In this document: positions 1 through 6,495 of the stretch, piece after piece
Layout: each line of letters opens with the position of its first letter
How positions within the stretch are numbered: the first letter of the stretch is position 1
NCBI GenBank assembly: GCA_946478645.1
Contig: CAMLCW010000057.1
Coordinates: 1-19,154 of the forward strand
DNA length: 19,154 nt
Source of the DNA: an uncultured Variovorax sp.
Lineage (GTDB): Bacteria > Pseudomonadota > Gammaproteobacteria > Burkholderiales > Burkholderiaceae
Direction of reading: 5' to 3'
The notes under the pieces: model-generated
Databases searched by the model: none
What the model saw: only the letters and a program-made list of their open reading frames with translations
What the model was told of the DNA's origin: nothing
Position numbers and translations under genes: made by a program

Positions 1-757
1 CCCAGCGCTTAAAAGCAGCGCCAGGAGCATCCAGGCCTCCGATGCCGTAAATCCTTGAGCCACGTGGGAATCCTCCGATGGTCTTGCTCTCGACCTTGCT
101 GGCGTACTTCATGAGGTACGCAACGGGCGCGGTGGCCTTGAGCGTGTTGGTCATCCCGTGCGGCCACCAGCCCTTGCGGTCGGCCTGGGGCATGCGCACC
201 CCTGCGGGAAGGAAGAAGACGGCGTGGTAGTGGATGACGCCACGCTGTTGGAGCTCGGCGACCCACACGTAGCGCAGCCGCTCGCCTGGGCAACGAGCCT
301 TGAACCACTCGCGCACCTTGCGGATGTAGTCGGAGACGTGGCGCGGCTTCCAGTCGCTGTTGTCGCCCGCGTAGGTGAGCGTGACCATCACGTTGTTCTC
401 GCACGGGCCCTCGCCGAGGTTCAAGAGCGCCTTGGCGCCGACGCCAACGCCCTTGCGCAGTCGGGTGACGCGCGACTGATGCCGGTCGATGGTTATGCAT
501 TGCTCTGCCCACCGCATGGCGGTTGGGAGAGCAGCAAAACCACTTGTTGATACTGAGACAAGCCCGCGCGCTGCGCGCGCTTCTGCGACCTCACCACGGG
601 CCGCGAATTCACGAGCGGAAAACGCGCGGAGCGCCTCGACGGAAACGGCGCGAGCGGCATCGACAGATGCTTGATGTGCGCCGACGAATGAATGGTGGCC
701 CAGCGAGTCGAACTGGCGACCCGCGTCAGGCTTAATCGGGCCGACGAGGTAGCTCAT
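1..757 (-). CDS. Inovirus rolling-circle replication initiator (HUH endonuclease), 3' end outside window
   Basis: This leftward frame is open from ATG 757 to the window edge (252 residues visible) with no stop, so the gene is cut by the edge, not broken. It should nick the phage replication origin and start rolling-circle synthesis of single-stranded DNA. Seen in sequence: motif 1 VTLTY at about residues 125-129; the metal-binding HUH motif HYH at 176-178 inside GVIHYHAVFFLP; and the Tyr/Lys motif YLMKYASK at 214-221, which holds the expected nicking tyrosine. That order fits the gene II/Rep families of filamentous phages. The first 80 residues are Ala/Arg-rich and precede a second in-frame ATG (517, M81) just before the conserved part. 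ATG 757 was chosen because it overlaps the upstream stop as ATGA, suggesting translational coupling, and an in-frame stop lies just upstream. The exact Rep family is uncertain. Confidence 0.88.
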   Translation of the reverse strand, partial: MSYLVGPIKPDAGRQFDSLGHHSFVGAHQASVDAARAVSVEALRAFSAREFAARGEVAEARAARGLVSVSTSGFAALPTAMRWAEQCITIDRHQSRVTRLRKGVGVGAKALLNLGEGPCENNVMVTLTYAGDNSDWKPRHVSDYIRKVREWFKARCPGERLRYVWVAELQQRGVIHYHAVFFLPAGVRMPQADRKGWWPHGMTNTLKATAPVAYLMKYASKVESKTIGGFPRGSRIYGIGGLDAPGAAFKRW

Positions 758-903
758 AGCGCCGACTCGATCAGCCAGGACGCCTCAAATCGCAGGCGCT
801 CGGCCATACGTTCTTCATAGGGCGATTGGGAGCGGAACTCGCCACCGTCGCGGCCTTCGAGCCAGAAGCGAAGACGGAGGAAGTTGCGAGCGAAGGTGCT
901 CAT
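754..903 (-). CDS. Small hypothetical inovirus protein (49 aa)
   Basis: A 49-residue leftward ORF from ATG 903 to TGA 754. It begins MSTFARNFLRLRFWLEG and ends WLIESAL. Its TGA overlaps the Rep start codon (ATGA), and a purine-rich AAGGTG lies about 7 nt before its ATG. This spacing is the main reason to accept it. It is rich in Arg, Glu and aromatic residues, with no signal peptide or membrane segment, so it is not a coat protein. I do not recognise a family. Its place just before Rep suggests a replication accessory or regulatory role, but that is inference only. Confidence 0.6.
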   Translation of the reverse strand: MSTFARNFLRLRFWLEGRDGGEFRSQSPYEERMAERLRFEASWLIESAL

Positions 904-1024
904 GAACGCACCTTGCGAAAGCGGGACTGAGACAGATCGCCGTCATTGATGCCAGCAGCGGACCGCCGCGCGTGGCGAGCGAAACGGCCCGGGGTCCGCA
1001 AGGCGGAGCGGATACGGCGGCGCC
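904..1024. other. 121-bp gap inside the inovirus operon with an inverted repeat
   Basis: No convincing gene lies between the two small phage ORFs. The gap holds one long-range inverted repeat, GCGGACC at 958-964 and GGTCCGC at 993-999, with a GC-rich 28-nt interior. It could form a hairpin in the mRNA or in the single-stranded phage genome. A role as complementary-strand origin or packaging hairpin is possible but unproven, and inverted repeats this short occur by chance in GC-rich DNA. Confidence 0.35.
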
Positions 1025-1228
1025 TCACAGCGACTCACCTGCAACCGGCGCGCCTTCGGCCATGTACGCGATGTCGATGTCGGCTGGCGCGTGGTTCTCA
1101 CCGAGCGAAATCGTGACCTCAAGCGCGTCGGCGCCATGCTCGTTCATGCCCTCCACAAGCATGGCAAGCAAAGCGGCTTCGAGGTTGACTCGACGGACCG
1201 CGCTCAAGACCTTTGGGTCTGCGAGCAT
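1025..1228 (-). CDS. Small hypothetical inovirus protein (67 aa)
   Basis: A 67-residue leftward ORF from ATG 1228 to TGA 1025, starting 10 nt after the stop of the ssDNA-binding protein gene, so it very likely shares that transcript. It begins MLADPKVLSAVRRVNLEAA and is acidic in the second half (DIDIAYMAEG). The first 30 residues look like one amphipathic helix. No signal peptide, membrane segment or cysteine motif is visible, and I recognise no family. The codon pattern looks like real coding sequence, unlike the longer overlapping frames. It could be a small replication or regulatory factor; no function can be assigned. Confidence 0.6.
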   Translation of the reverse strand: MLADPKVLSAVRRVNLEAALLAMLVEGMNEHGADALEVTISLGENHAPADIDIAYMAEGAPVAGESL

Positions 1229-1238
1229 GGTGCACCCA

Positions 1239-1535
1239 TCAGGCGGTCGTCTTCGGGCGGGCGGCGACCGGAGTCAGCCGGACATTGCGGAGCAGCAACT
1301 TGCCGTCCACGATTTCGATAGCCGACGGGTGCAGGGTGTAATCGCCAGCAGGGTGCGGAGCCTCATCGCGATTCAGCAGGAAGCCGAACTTTTCAGGGTA
1401 GAGGGCCGGACTGCCTTCGTGGTCCACGGTGTGGGCGTAGGCGGTCTGCTTGCGGATCGACTGTTGGGAACCGTCTTTTTTCGACGTGTAGGGAATGGTT
1501 TCGCACGTGGCTTGTGCAATGGTGATTCGGATCAT
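1239..1535 (-). CDS. Inovirus single-stranded DNA-binding protein (gene V-like)
   Basis: A 98-aa protein that should coat newly made phage ssDNA and hold it for export instead of conversion to double strand. The resemblance to the M13 gene V protein is visible by eye. It starts MIRITIAQA; a central segment RKQTAYAH matches the M13 NEQLCYVD region; PAGDYTLHPSAIEI matches the APGLYTVHLSSFKV segment; and it closes with LLLRNVRLTPV, like LMIDRLRLVP. The length is close to the usual 87-100 aa. ATG 1535 is preceded by a good Shine-Dalgarno (CAGGAG on the minus strand, about 1544-1549) at 8 nt spacing. It is the first gene of the leftward operon, directly behind the repeated operator-like sites at 1557-1661, so its transcription is probably controlled there. 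Confidence 0.85.
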   Translation of the reverse strand: MIRITIAQATCETIPYTSKKDGSQQSIRKQTAYAHTVDHEGSPALYPEKFGFLLNRDEAPHPAGDYTLHPSAIEIVDGKLLLRNVRLTPVAARPKTTA

Positions 1536-1556
1536 CAGGCTGACTCCTGTAAAAAT

Positions 1557-1573
1557 GACTACAACATGTAGTC
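1557..1573. promoter_or_regulatory. Operator-like dyad 1 in the inovirus control region
   Basis: GACTACAACATGTAGTC: perfect 7-bp arms (GACTACA/TGTAGTC) around a 3-bp centre. It is the most symmetrical of four related sites and the closest to the ssDNA-binding protein gene, lying just upstream of that gene's Shine-Dalgarno. Confidence 0.75.
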
Positions 1574-1591
1574 AGACAGGATTACGCCCAT

Positions 1592-1608
1592 GCCTACACC
1601 TTGTAGTC
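1592..1608. promoter_or_regulatory. Operator-like dyad 2 in the inovirus control region
   Basis: GCCTACACCTTGTAGTC: same TGTAGTC right arm as dyad 1, with one mismatch in the left arm. Its centre is 35 bp from that of dyad 1. On the minus strand its edge also contains TTGACT (1605-1610), a possible but poorly spaced -35 element for the leftward operon. Confidence 0.7.
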
Positions 1609-1625
1609 AACTAGGGAAGTACCAT

Positions 1626-1642
1626 AACTTCACCTTGTAGGC
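1626..1642. promoter_or_regulatory. Operator-like dyad 3 in the inovirus control region
   Basis: AACTTCACCTTGTAGGC: the right arm TGTAGGC is conserved while the left arm has three mismatches. It shares the ACCTTGTAG core with dyad 2. Centre-to-centre distance from dyad 2 is 34 bp. Confidence 0.6.
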
Positions 1643-1644
1643 AT

Positions 1645-1661
1645 GAATACAACATGTAGGC
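1645..1661. promoter_or_regulatory. Operator-like dyad 4 in the inovirus control region
   Basis: GAATACAACATGTAGGC: right arm TGTAGGC and the ACAACATGTAG core shared with dyad 1; two left-arm mismatches. It is centred 19 bp from dyad 3 and ends 10 bp before the regulator ATG, so a protein bound here should block the regulator's own transcription or translation start. Confidence 0.65.
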
Positions 1662-1671
1662 ATCAACTGAT

Positions 1672-1935
1672 ATGCAAACCACAATCAATCTGCTAGATAC
1701 CGCCCTCGCACAGCAGCCGGCCCCGTTCTGGACCGAAAAGCTCAAGCTTTCGAGGGGTGCGCTTCACACAGCGAAAGCGCGCGGCCACCTGAGCCCAGCA
1801 ATCGCCGGAGCGCTGGCCGAAGAACTCGGCCAGGACCCAAAAGAGTGGATCGTGGTCGCTGCGCTCGAATCAGAACGCGATAGCGCATGCAAAACCCGCA
1901 TGGTCAAGAAAATGGCCAAGGTTTTGATGTTGTAA
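1672..1935 (+). CDS. Small helix-turn-helix regulator of the inovirus prophage
   Basis: An 87-aa rightward gene divergent from the phage replication operon. It begins MQTTINLLDTALAQ, followed by a probable helix-turn-helix (KLKLSRGALHTAKARGHLSP, residues about 24-43), then a helix SPAIAGALAEELGQDPKEW, and a basic tail. The plan of an LLD-type N-terminus, HTH, a segment like LGxDPxEWIVVAALESER and then a short tail resembles small regulators beside filamentous-phage replication genes (DUF3693-like); that assignment is from memory of the family. Its location, separated from the phage operon by four dyads, makes it the probable repressor that binds them. No strong Shine-Dalgarno is visible before ATG 1672. 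The gene ends 7 nt before nadK, so its transcript may read into nadK. It could be an activator instead. Confidence 0.7.
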   Translation: MQTTINLLDTALAQQPAPFWTEKLKLSRGALHTAKARGHLSPAIAGALAEELGQDPKEWIVVAALESERDSACKTRMVKKMAKVLML

Positions 1936-1942
1936 TTTGTAG
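1936..1942. other. Probable right junction of the inovirus prophage with the host chromosome
   Basis: The last phage-type gene stops at 1935 and the essential host gene nadK starts at 1943, leaving only 7 nt (TTTGTAG). I see no XerC/XerD dif-like sequence here and no integrase in the visible part. The matching left junction lies outside the window, so the true attachment repeat cannot be defined. The boundary could also lie within the first nadK codons. Confidence 0.5.
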
Positions 1943-2854
1943 ATGACTTCCCGCTTTCGTCACGTCGCATTGATCGGCAAGTACCAGGCTTCCGGTGCCA
2001 GGGCGCAAGCCGATGTACGCGATGGCGTGATGGAAGATATCGGCGCTTTCCTCGAATCGCAAGGATGCACGGTGTTCGTCGAGAAATCGGCGGCCGAGGA
2101 AGCTGGCTCGAACGCCCGGGTCGGCAGCCGCTACGAGCCGCTGAGCGTCGAGGAGATCGGCCAGCGCTGCGACCTCGGCCTGGTGGTGGGCGGCGACGGC
2201 ACGATGCTCGGCATCGGCCGGCAGCTCGGGCGCTACGGCATTCCGCTGATCGGCATCAACCGCGGCCGGCTCGGCTTCATCACCGACATTCCGCTCGACA
2301 ACTACCAGGCCACGCTGATCCCGATGCTGGCGGGCGAGTACGAGGAAGACCACCGCAGCCTCATGCATGCGCACGTCATGCGCGATGGCGCCTCGGTGTT
2401 CGAGGCGCTGGCCATGAACGACGTGGTGGTCAACCGCGGCGCCACTTCGGGCATGGTCGAACTGCGCGTGTCGGTCGGCCGCCATTTCGTGGCCAACCAG
2501 CGCGCCGACGGCCTGATCATCGCCACGCCCACGGGATCGACGGCGTACGCGCTCTCGGCCGGCGGTCCGCTGCTGCATCCGGCGGTGCCGGGCTGGGTGC
2601 TGGTGCCGATCGCGCCGCACACGCTGTCGAACCGGCCGGTGCTGCTGCCCGACGCCGACGAGATCGTGATCGAGCTCGTCTCGGGGCGCGATGCGAGCGC
2701 CAATTTCGACATGCAGTCGCTCGCCTCGCTCGCGATCGGCGACCGCGTCGTGGTGCGCCGCTCCGACTACCGGGTGCGCTTCCTGCATCCGCGGGGCTGG
2801 AGCTATTTCGACACGCTGCGCAAGAAACTACATTGGAACGAAGGGGGCTCCTGA
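1943..2854 (+). CDS. nadK: NAD kinase
   Basis: Phosphorylates NAD+ to NADP+ in the cytoplasm using ATP; it is the only route to NADP in most bacteria and so normally essential. The 303-aa length is typical. Seen: N-terminal [10 protein letters not shown]; the kinase signature GGDGT at residues 83-87, followed by [13 protein letters not shown]; the conserved [20 protein letters not shown] block; and SNRPVLLP. It starts at ATG 1943, 7 nt after the prophage regulator stop, with no recognisable Shine-Dalgarno. Its original promoter may lie beyond the prophage. Its TGA directly abuts the recN ATG (2855). The coding sequence itself looks intact, so any effect of the insertion would be on expression. 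Confidence 0.95.
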   Translation: MTSRFRHVALIGKYQASGARAQADVRDGVMEDIGAFLESQGCTVFVEKSAAEEAGSNARVGSRYEPLSVEEIGQRCDLGLVVGGDGTMLGIGRQLGRYGIPLIGINRGRLGFITDIPLDNYQATLIPMLAGEYEEDHRSLMHAHVMRDGASVFEALAMNDVVVNRGATSGMVELRVSVGRHFVANQRADGLIIATPTGSTAYALSAGGPLLHPAVPGWVLVPIAPHTLSNRPVLLPDADEIVIELVSGRDASANFDMQSLASLAIGDRVVVRRSDYRVRFLHPRGWSYFDTLRKKLHWNEGGS

Positions 2855-4540
2855 ATGGCGCTGCGACGCATCGCCCTGCGCGACTTCGTGATCGTGCGAT
2901 CACTCGAGCTCGACCTGTCGACGGGCTTCACGGTGCTGACGGGTGAAACCGGCGCCGGCAAATCGATACTCATCGACGCGCTACAGCTCGCTCTCGGCAA
3001 CCGCGCCGACGCGGGCGCGGTGCGCGAAGGCGCCGAACGGCTCGACGTGAGCGCCGAGTTCGATCCCGATCCGGCCTTCGACGCCTGGCTCGACGAGGGC
3101 GGGTTCGAAGCGGGCGATGCCCTGCTGCTGCGCCGCACGGTCGACCTGCAGGGCCGCAGCCGCGGCTGGATCAACGGCAGCCCGGCCACGGCCACGCAAT
3201 TGCGCGAGCTCGGCGACCGGTTGCTCGACATTCACGGCCAGCATGCCTGGCAGAGCCTGACGCGGCCCGACGCGGTGCGCGGCCTGCTCGACGCCTACGC
3301 CGGCGCGCGCACCGACGCGCTCGACGCCGCCTGGCAAACCTGGCGGCAGGCGCTCTCGGCGCTCGACCATGCGCGCTCGGCGCAGGATTCGCTGCAGCGC
3401 GAGCGCGAGCGGCTGCAATGGCAGATCGCCGAAGTGGCCAAGCTGGCGCCGGCCGAGGGCGAATGGGAAGAGCTGTCGTCCAACCATGCACGCATCTCCA
3501 ATGCGCAGGCGCTCATCGATGCGGCGCAGGGCGCCAGCCAGGCGCTCGAAGACGACGACGGCGGCGCGCTCGCCGCGCTCTCGCGCGCCGTGACGCTGCT
3601 GCAGAACTGCGCGCACATCGAGCCGGAATTCCAGGCGCTTGGCGAGGTGTTGGCGTCGAGCGTGGCACAGGCGTCCGATGCGGCTCATTCGCTGCACGGC
3701 TACCTGCGCAATGCCGAGGTCGACCCGCAGCGCCTGGCCGAACTCGACGAGCGCATGGGCCTGTGGATGTCGCTCGCACGCCGCTACAAGCGCACGCCCG
3801 ACGACCTTCCCGCGCTGCTGGCGGGCTGGCAGGCCGAGCTGCAGGCGCTCGATGCGCAAAGCGACCTCGACGGCCTCGAGCGCGCCGAGCAGGCCGCGCA
3901 ACAGGCGTACATGAAAGAAGCCAAGGCGCTTGCCAAGGCTCGCAAGCAGGCGGCGCCGCGGCTTTCCGAAGCCGTCACGCAGGCCATGCAGGGGCTGGGC
4001 ATGCAGGGCGGCCGTTTCGAGGTCGAACTGCAGCCGCTTGCGCAGCCCGGCCGCGCGGGGCTCGAAGAGGTCGCGTTCCTGGTGAGCGGCCATCCCGGCA
4101 GCACGCCCCGCCCGATCGGCAAGGTCGCCTCGGGCGGCGAGCTCTCGCGCATCGCGCTCGCGATCGCGGTCACGACCAGCCAGCTCGGCGGCGCGCAGAC
4201 GCTGATCTTCGACGAGGTCGATGCCGGCGTCGGCGGCGCGGTCGCCGAAACGGTCGGGCGCCTCATGAACCAGCTCGGGCGCGACCGCCAGGTGCTCGCG
4301 GTCACCCACCTGCCGCAGGTCGCGGCCTGTGCCGACCACCATCTGGTGGTGGCCAAGCGCCAGGTGGCGGGCGGCGGCACCGAGCCGGGCCCGCGCACCG
4401 AGAGCGGTGTTTCGCGGCTCGACGACGACAGCCGCGCGCGCGAGATCGCGCGCATGCTCGGCGGCGAGAAGGTGTCGCAGACCTCGCTCGCACATGCCCG
4501 CGAGATGCTGGGCCACAAGTCCTCGGCGGCGGTGCAATGA
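2855..4540 (+). CDS. recN: DNA repair protein RecN (SMC-like ATPase)
   Basis: A cytosolic SMC-family ATPase that acts in recombinational repair of double-strand breaks, helping RecA. At 561 aa it matches the family. Seen: Walker A GETGAGKS at residues 30-37; the RecN-type motif [13 protein letters not shown]; a long middle section rich in Ala, Arg, Gln and Glu, consistent with the short coiled coil; the ABC signature [13 protein letters not shown] near residue 425; Walker [13 protein letters not shown] near 450; and the H-loop VTHLPQVAA. It starts immediately after nadK and overlaps rapZ by 4 bp (ATGA), so the three genes probably form one transcript. In many bacteria recN is LexA-controlled, but no LexA-like site is visible just upstream. 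Confidence 0.95.
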   Translation: MALRRIALRDFVIVRSLELDLSTGFTVLTGETGAGKSILIDALQLALGNRADAGAVREGAERLDVSAEFDPDPAFDAWLDEGGFEAGDALLLRRTVDLQGRSRGWINGSPATATQLRELGDRLLDIHGQHAWQSLTRPDAVRGLLDAYAGARTDALDAAWQTWRQALSALDHARSAQDSLQRERERLQWQIAEVAKLAPAEGEWEELSSNHARISNAQALIDAAQGASQALEDDDGGALAALSRAVTLLQNCAHIEPEFQALGEVLASSVAQASDAAHSLHGYLRNAEVDPQRLAELDERMGLWMSLARRYKRTPDDLPALLAGWQAELQALDAQSDLDGLERAEQAAQQAYMKEAKALAKARKQAAPRLSEAVTQAMQGLGMQGGRFEVELQPLAQPGRAGLEEVAFLVSGHPGSTPRPIGKVASGGELSRIALAIAVTTSQLGGAQTLIFDEVDAGVGGAVAETVGRLMNQLGRDRQVLAVTHLPQVAACADHHLVVAKRQVAGGGTEPGPRTESGVSRLDDDSRAREIARMLGGEKVSQTSLAHAREMLGHKSSAAVQ

Positions 4541-5412
4541 ACCTCGACCTGGTGCTCATCACGGGCATGTCCGGGTCGGGCAAGTCGGTCGCGCTGCATG
4601 CGCTCGAAGATGCGGGCTACTACTGCGTCGACAACCTGCCGCCCGAACTGCTGACGCCCTTCATCGCGCTGCAACACGAGCAGGAGGCCACGCGCGTGGC
4701 GATCGCGATGGACGTGCGCAGCGGCGTCTCGCTGCCGATCGTGCCCCAGCAGCTCGAAGCGCTGCGGCAGGACGGCGTTTCGCTGCGGTCGCTGTTCCTC
4801 GACGCCACCACCGACGCACTGCTGCGCCGTTATTCGGAAACGCGCCGGCGCCATCCGCTGTCGCGCCAGGAAGGCCGCACCAACCTGCCGGAGCAGGAGC
4901 GCGTGCTGATCCAGGCCATCGAGCTCGAACGCGAGCTGCTGGCCGACCTGCGCGACGGCGCCGACGTGATCGACACCAGCCTGATCCGGCCGGCCCAACT
5001 GCAGAGCTACGTCAAGGCGCTGATCTCGGCGCCGCAGAACGCGCTGACGCTTGTGTTCGAGTCATTCGCCTTCAAGCGCGGCGTGCCGCTGGACGCCGAC
5101 TTCGTGTTCGACGTGCGCATGCTGCCCAATCCGCACTACGTGCCAACGCTGCGGCCGCTCACGGGCCGCGATGCGCCGGTGATCGAGTGGCTGCGCGAGC
5201 ACGACGACGTGGCGCGCATGTACGAGGACATCGAGCAGTTCCTGTCGCGCTGGCTCGATGCGATGGCGCGCGACCACCGCAGCTACGTGACCGTGGCGAT
5301 CGGCTGCACCGGCGGCCAGCACCGCTCGGTGTTCCTGGTTGAACAGCTGGCGCGCGCCTTCGGAAGCCGCTGGGGGGCCCTCAAGCGCCACCGCGAGCTG
5401 GACGCTGTTTAA
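4537..5412 (+). CDS. rapZ: RapZ-type RNase adapter / nucleotide-binding protein
   Basis: A 291-aa P-loop protein. In E. coli RapZ binds the small RNA GlmZ, brings it to RNase E, and so tunes glucosamine-6-phosphate synthase; in beta-proteobacteria the target is less certain. Seen: Walker A GMSGSGKS at residues 10-17; [21 protein letters not shown]; the conserved [16 protein letters not shown] and [15 protein letters not shown]; and the C-terminal [12 protein letters not shown], part of the RNA-binding domain. ATG 4537 overlaps the recN stop. The frequent partners hprK and ptsN are not in this window. Its TAA (5410-5412) overlaps the mutY stop on the opposite strand. Confidence 0.93.
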   Translation: MNLDLVLITGMSGSGKSVALHALEDAGYYCVDNLPPELLTPFIALQHEQEATRVAIAMDVRSGVSLPIVPQQLEALRQDGVSLRSLFLDATTDALLRRYSETRRRHPLSRQEGRTNLPEQERVLIQAIELERELLADLRDGADVIDTSLIRPAQLQSYVKALISAPQNALTLVFESFAFKRGVPLDADFVFDVRMLPNPHYVPTLRPLTGRDAPVIEWLREHDDVARMYEDIEQFLSRWLDAMARDHRSYVTVAIGCTGGQHRSVFLVEQLARAFGSRWGALKRHRELDAV

Positions 5413-6473
5413 ACCGGCGCGGGCTGGCCCGCCTGCGCTTCCAGCAGCTTGCGCACCGGTGCGGGCAGCCCGAGCCCCGCCCACTCGGCCGCGTGCACCC
5501 AGCGCGCTGCGTCGCCCGCGGGTTGCACGCCCTGCAGCAGCACCGGATGCAGGTGCAGGTCCTTGTGGGTGAGCACATGCATGAAGGCCGGCAGGTCTTC
5601 GGCCTGAGCCTCGGCCGATTCGGGCAGCGCGGCGAGCAGCGCTTCGCGGCTCTCGAACACCGGCAGGCAGAAGAGACCGGCCCAGATGCCCTTCGCGGGC
5701 CGCTTCTCGAGCCAGACGCGATCCTCGGCATCGCGTGCGAGCAGCAGCCAGAGCGCCTGCGCGCTGCGCTTGAGCTTGCGGGTCTTGACGGGATAGCGCT
5801 CCGGCTGGCCTTCGCGGCGCGCGGCGCAGTCGCCATTCACCGGGCAGATCATGCAACTCGGCTTGCGCGGCAGGCAGACGGTGGCACCCAGGTCCATCAG
5901 ACCCTGCGTATAGCCTGCGATCGCCTCCTTCTCTTCCGCCGGCGGCAGCAGTTGCGTGGCGTGCGCCCAGAGCGCGCGTTCCTGGCCGGCCGACGACATG
6001 TCGCCGCCGAAGCCGAGCACGCGCGTCAGCACGCGCTTGACGTTGCCGTCGAGGATCGCGACGCGCTCGCCGAAGCAGAAGGCGGCGATCGCCGCGGCGG
6101 TGGAGCGGCCGATGCCGGGCAGGGTCACCAGTTCGGCGGCGGTGCGCGGGAACTCGCCGCCGAAGCGCGCCACCACCTCCTGCGCACAGCGGTGCATGTT
6201 GCGTGCGCGGCTGTAGTAACCGAGGCCGCTCCAGAGCCCGAACACCTCGTCCTCGGTGCCCGCGGCAAGGTCGCGCACGCCCGGAAAGCGTTCGAGAAAG
6301 CGTGCAAAGTAGCCGAGCACCGTCGACACCTGCGTCTGCTGCAGCATCACCTCCGACAGCCAGACGCGGTAGGGGTCGCGCGTGTTCTGCCAGGGCAGCG
6401 CGCTGCGGCCGTGGCTGCGCTGCCAGGCCACGATGCGCGGGGCGAAATCGGATGGAAGCAGCTGCTGCGGCAC
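5409..6473 (-). CDS. mutY: Adenine DNA glycosylase MutY
   Basis: Removes adenine mispaired with 8-oxoguanine, the second line of the GO repair system. Numbered from the chosen GTG start (6473; 354 aa): catalytic Glu41 in [11 protein letters not shown]; the helix-hairpin-helix [12 protein letters not shown] at about 118-129; catalytic Asp142 in [11 protein letters not shown]; a [4Fe-4S] loop C200-X6-C207-X2-C210-X5-C216; and a C-terminal NUDIX-like 8-oxoG recognition domain ([15 protein letters not shown], then [12 protein letters not shown]). The frame is open far upstream, but that part lies inside the dynamin-like gene; GTG 6473 begins just before the conserved region, 22 nt after the upstream gene's stop. 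An in-frame GTG at 6506 is the alternative. It probably shares a transcript with the GTPase gene. Confidence 0.93.
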   Translation of the reverse strand: MPQQLLPSDFAPRIVAWQRSHGRSALPWQNTRDPYRVWLSEVMLQQTQVSTVLGYFARFLERFPGVRDLAAGTEDEVFGLWSGLGYYSRARNMHRCAQEVVARFGGEFPRTAAELVTLPGIGRSTAAAIAAFCFGERVAILDGNVKRVLTRVLGFGGDMSSAGQERALWAHATQLLPPAEEKEAIAGYTQGLMDLGATVCLPRKPSCMICPVNGDCAARREGQPERYPVKTRKLKRSAQALWLLLARDAEDRVWLEKRPAKGIWAGLFCLPVFESREALLAALPESAEAQAEDLPAFMHVLTHKDLHLHPVLLQGVQPAGDAARWVHAAEWAGLGLPAPVRKLLEAQAGQPAPV

Positions 6474-6495
6474 CGCGCCGCCGCCCTGCCCGCGC

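Noticed and set aside
9..512. 167-aa leftward ORF at the left edge
   Set aside because: It is out of frame with the open frame that carries the VTLTY, HYH and YLMKYASK Rep motifs; its Arg/Pro-rich product is typical of a GC-rich shadow frame.
972..1571. 199-aa rightward ORF over the phage operon
   Set aside because: It is antisense to the gene V-like protein and the 67-aa ORF and shows no recognisable protein pattern.
1579..1610. Sigma70 promoter TTGACT...TAATCC for the leftward phage operon
   Set aside because: The hexamers are 20 bp apart, too far for a normal promoter, and the -35 falls in an operator dyad; it is kept only as a remark.
1915..1960. XerC/XerD dif site at the prophage junction
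   Set aside because: No 28-bp dif-like sequence with the two recombinase arms is visible, so the integration route cannot be stated.
2981..4537. 518-aa leftward ORF antisense to recN
   Set aside because: It mirrors recN codons and has no domain pattern.
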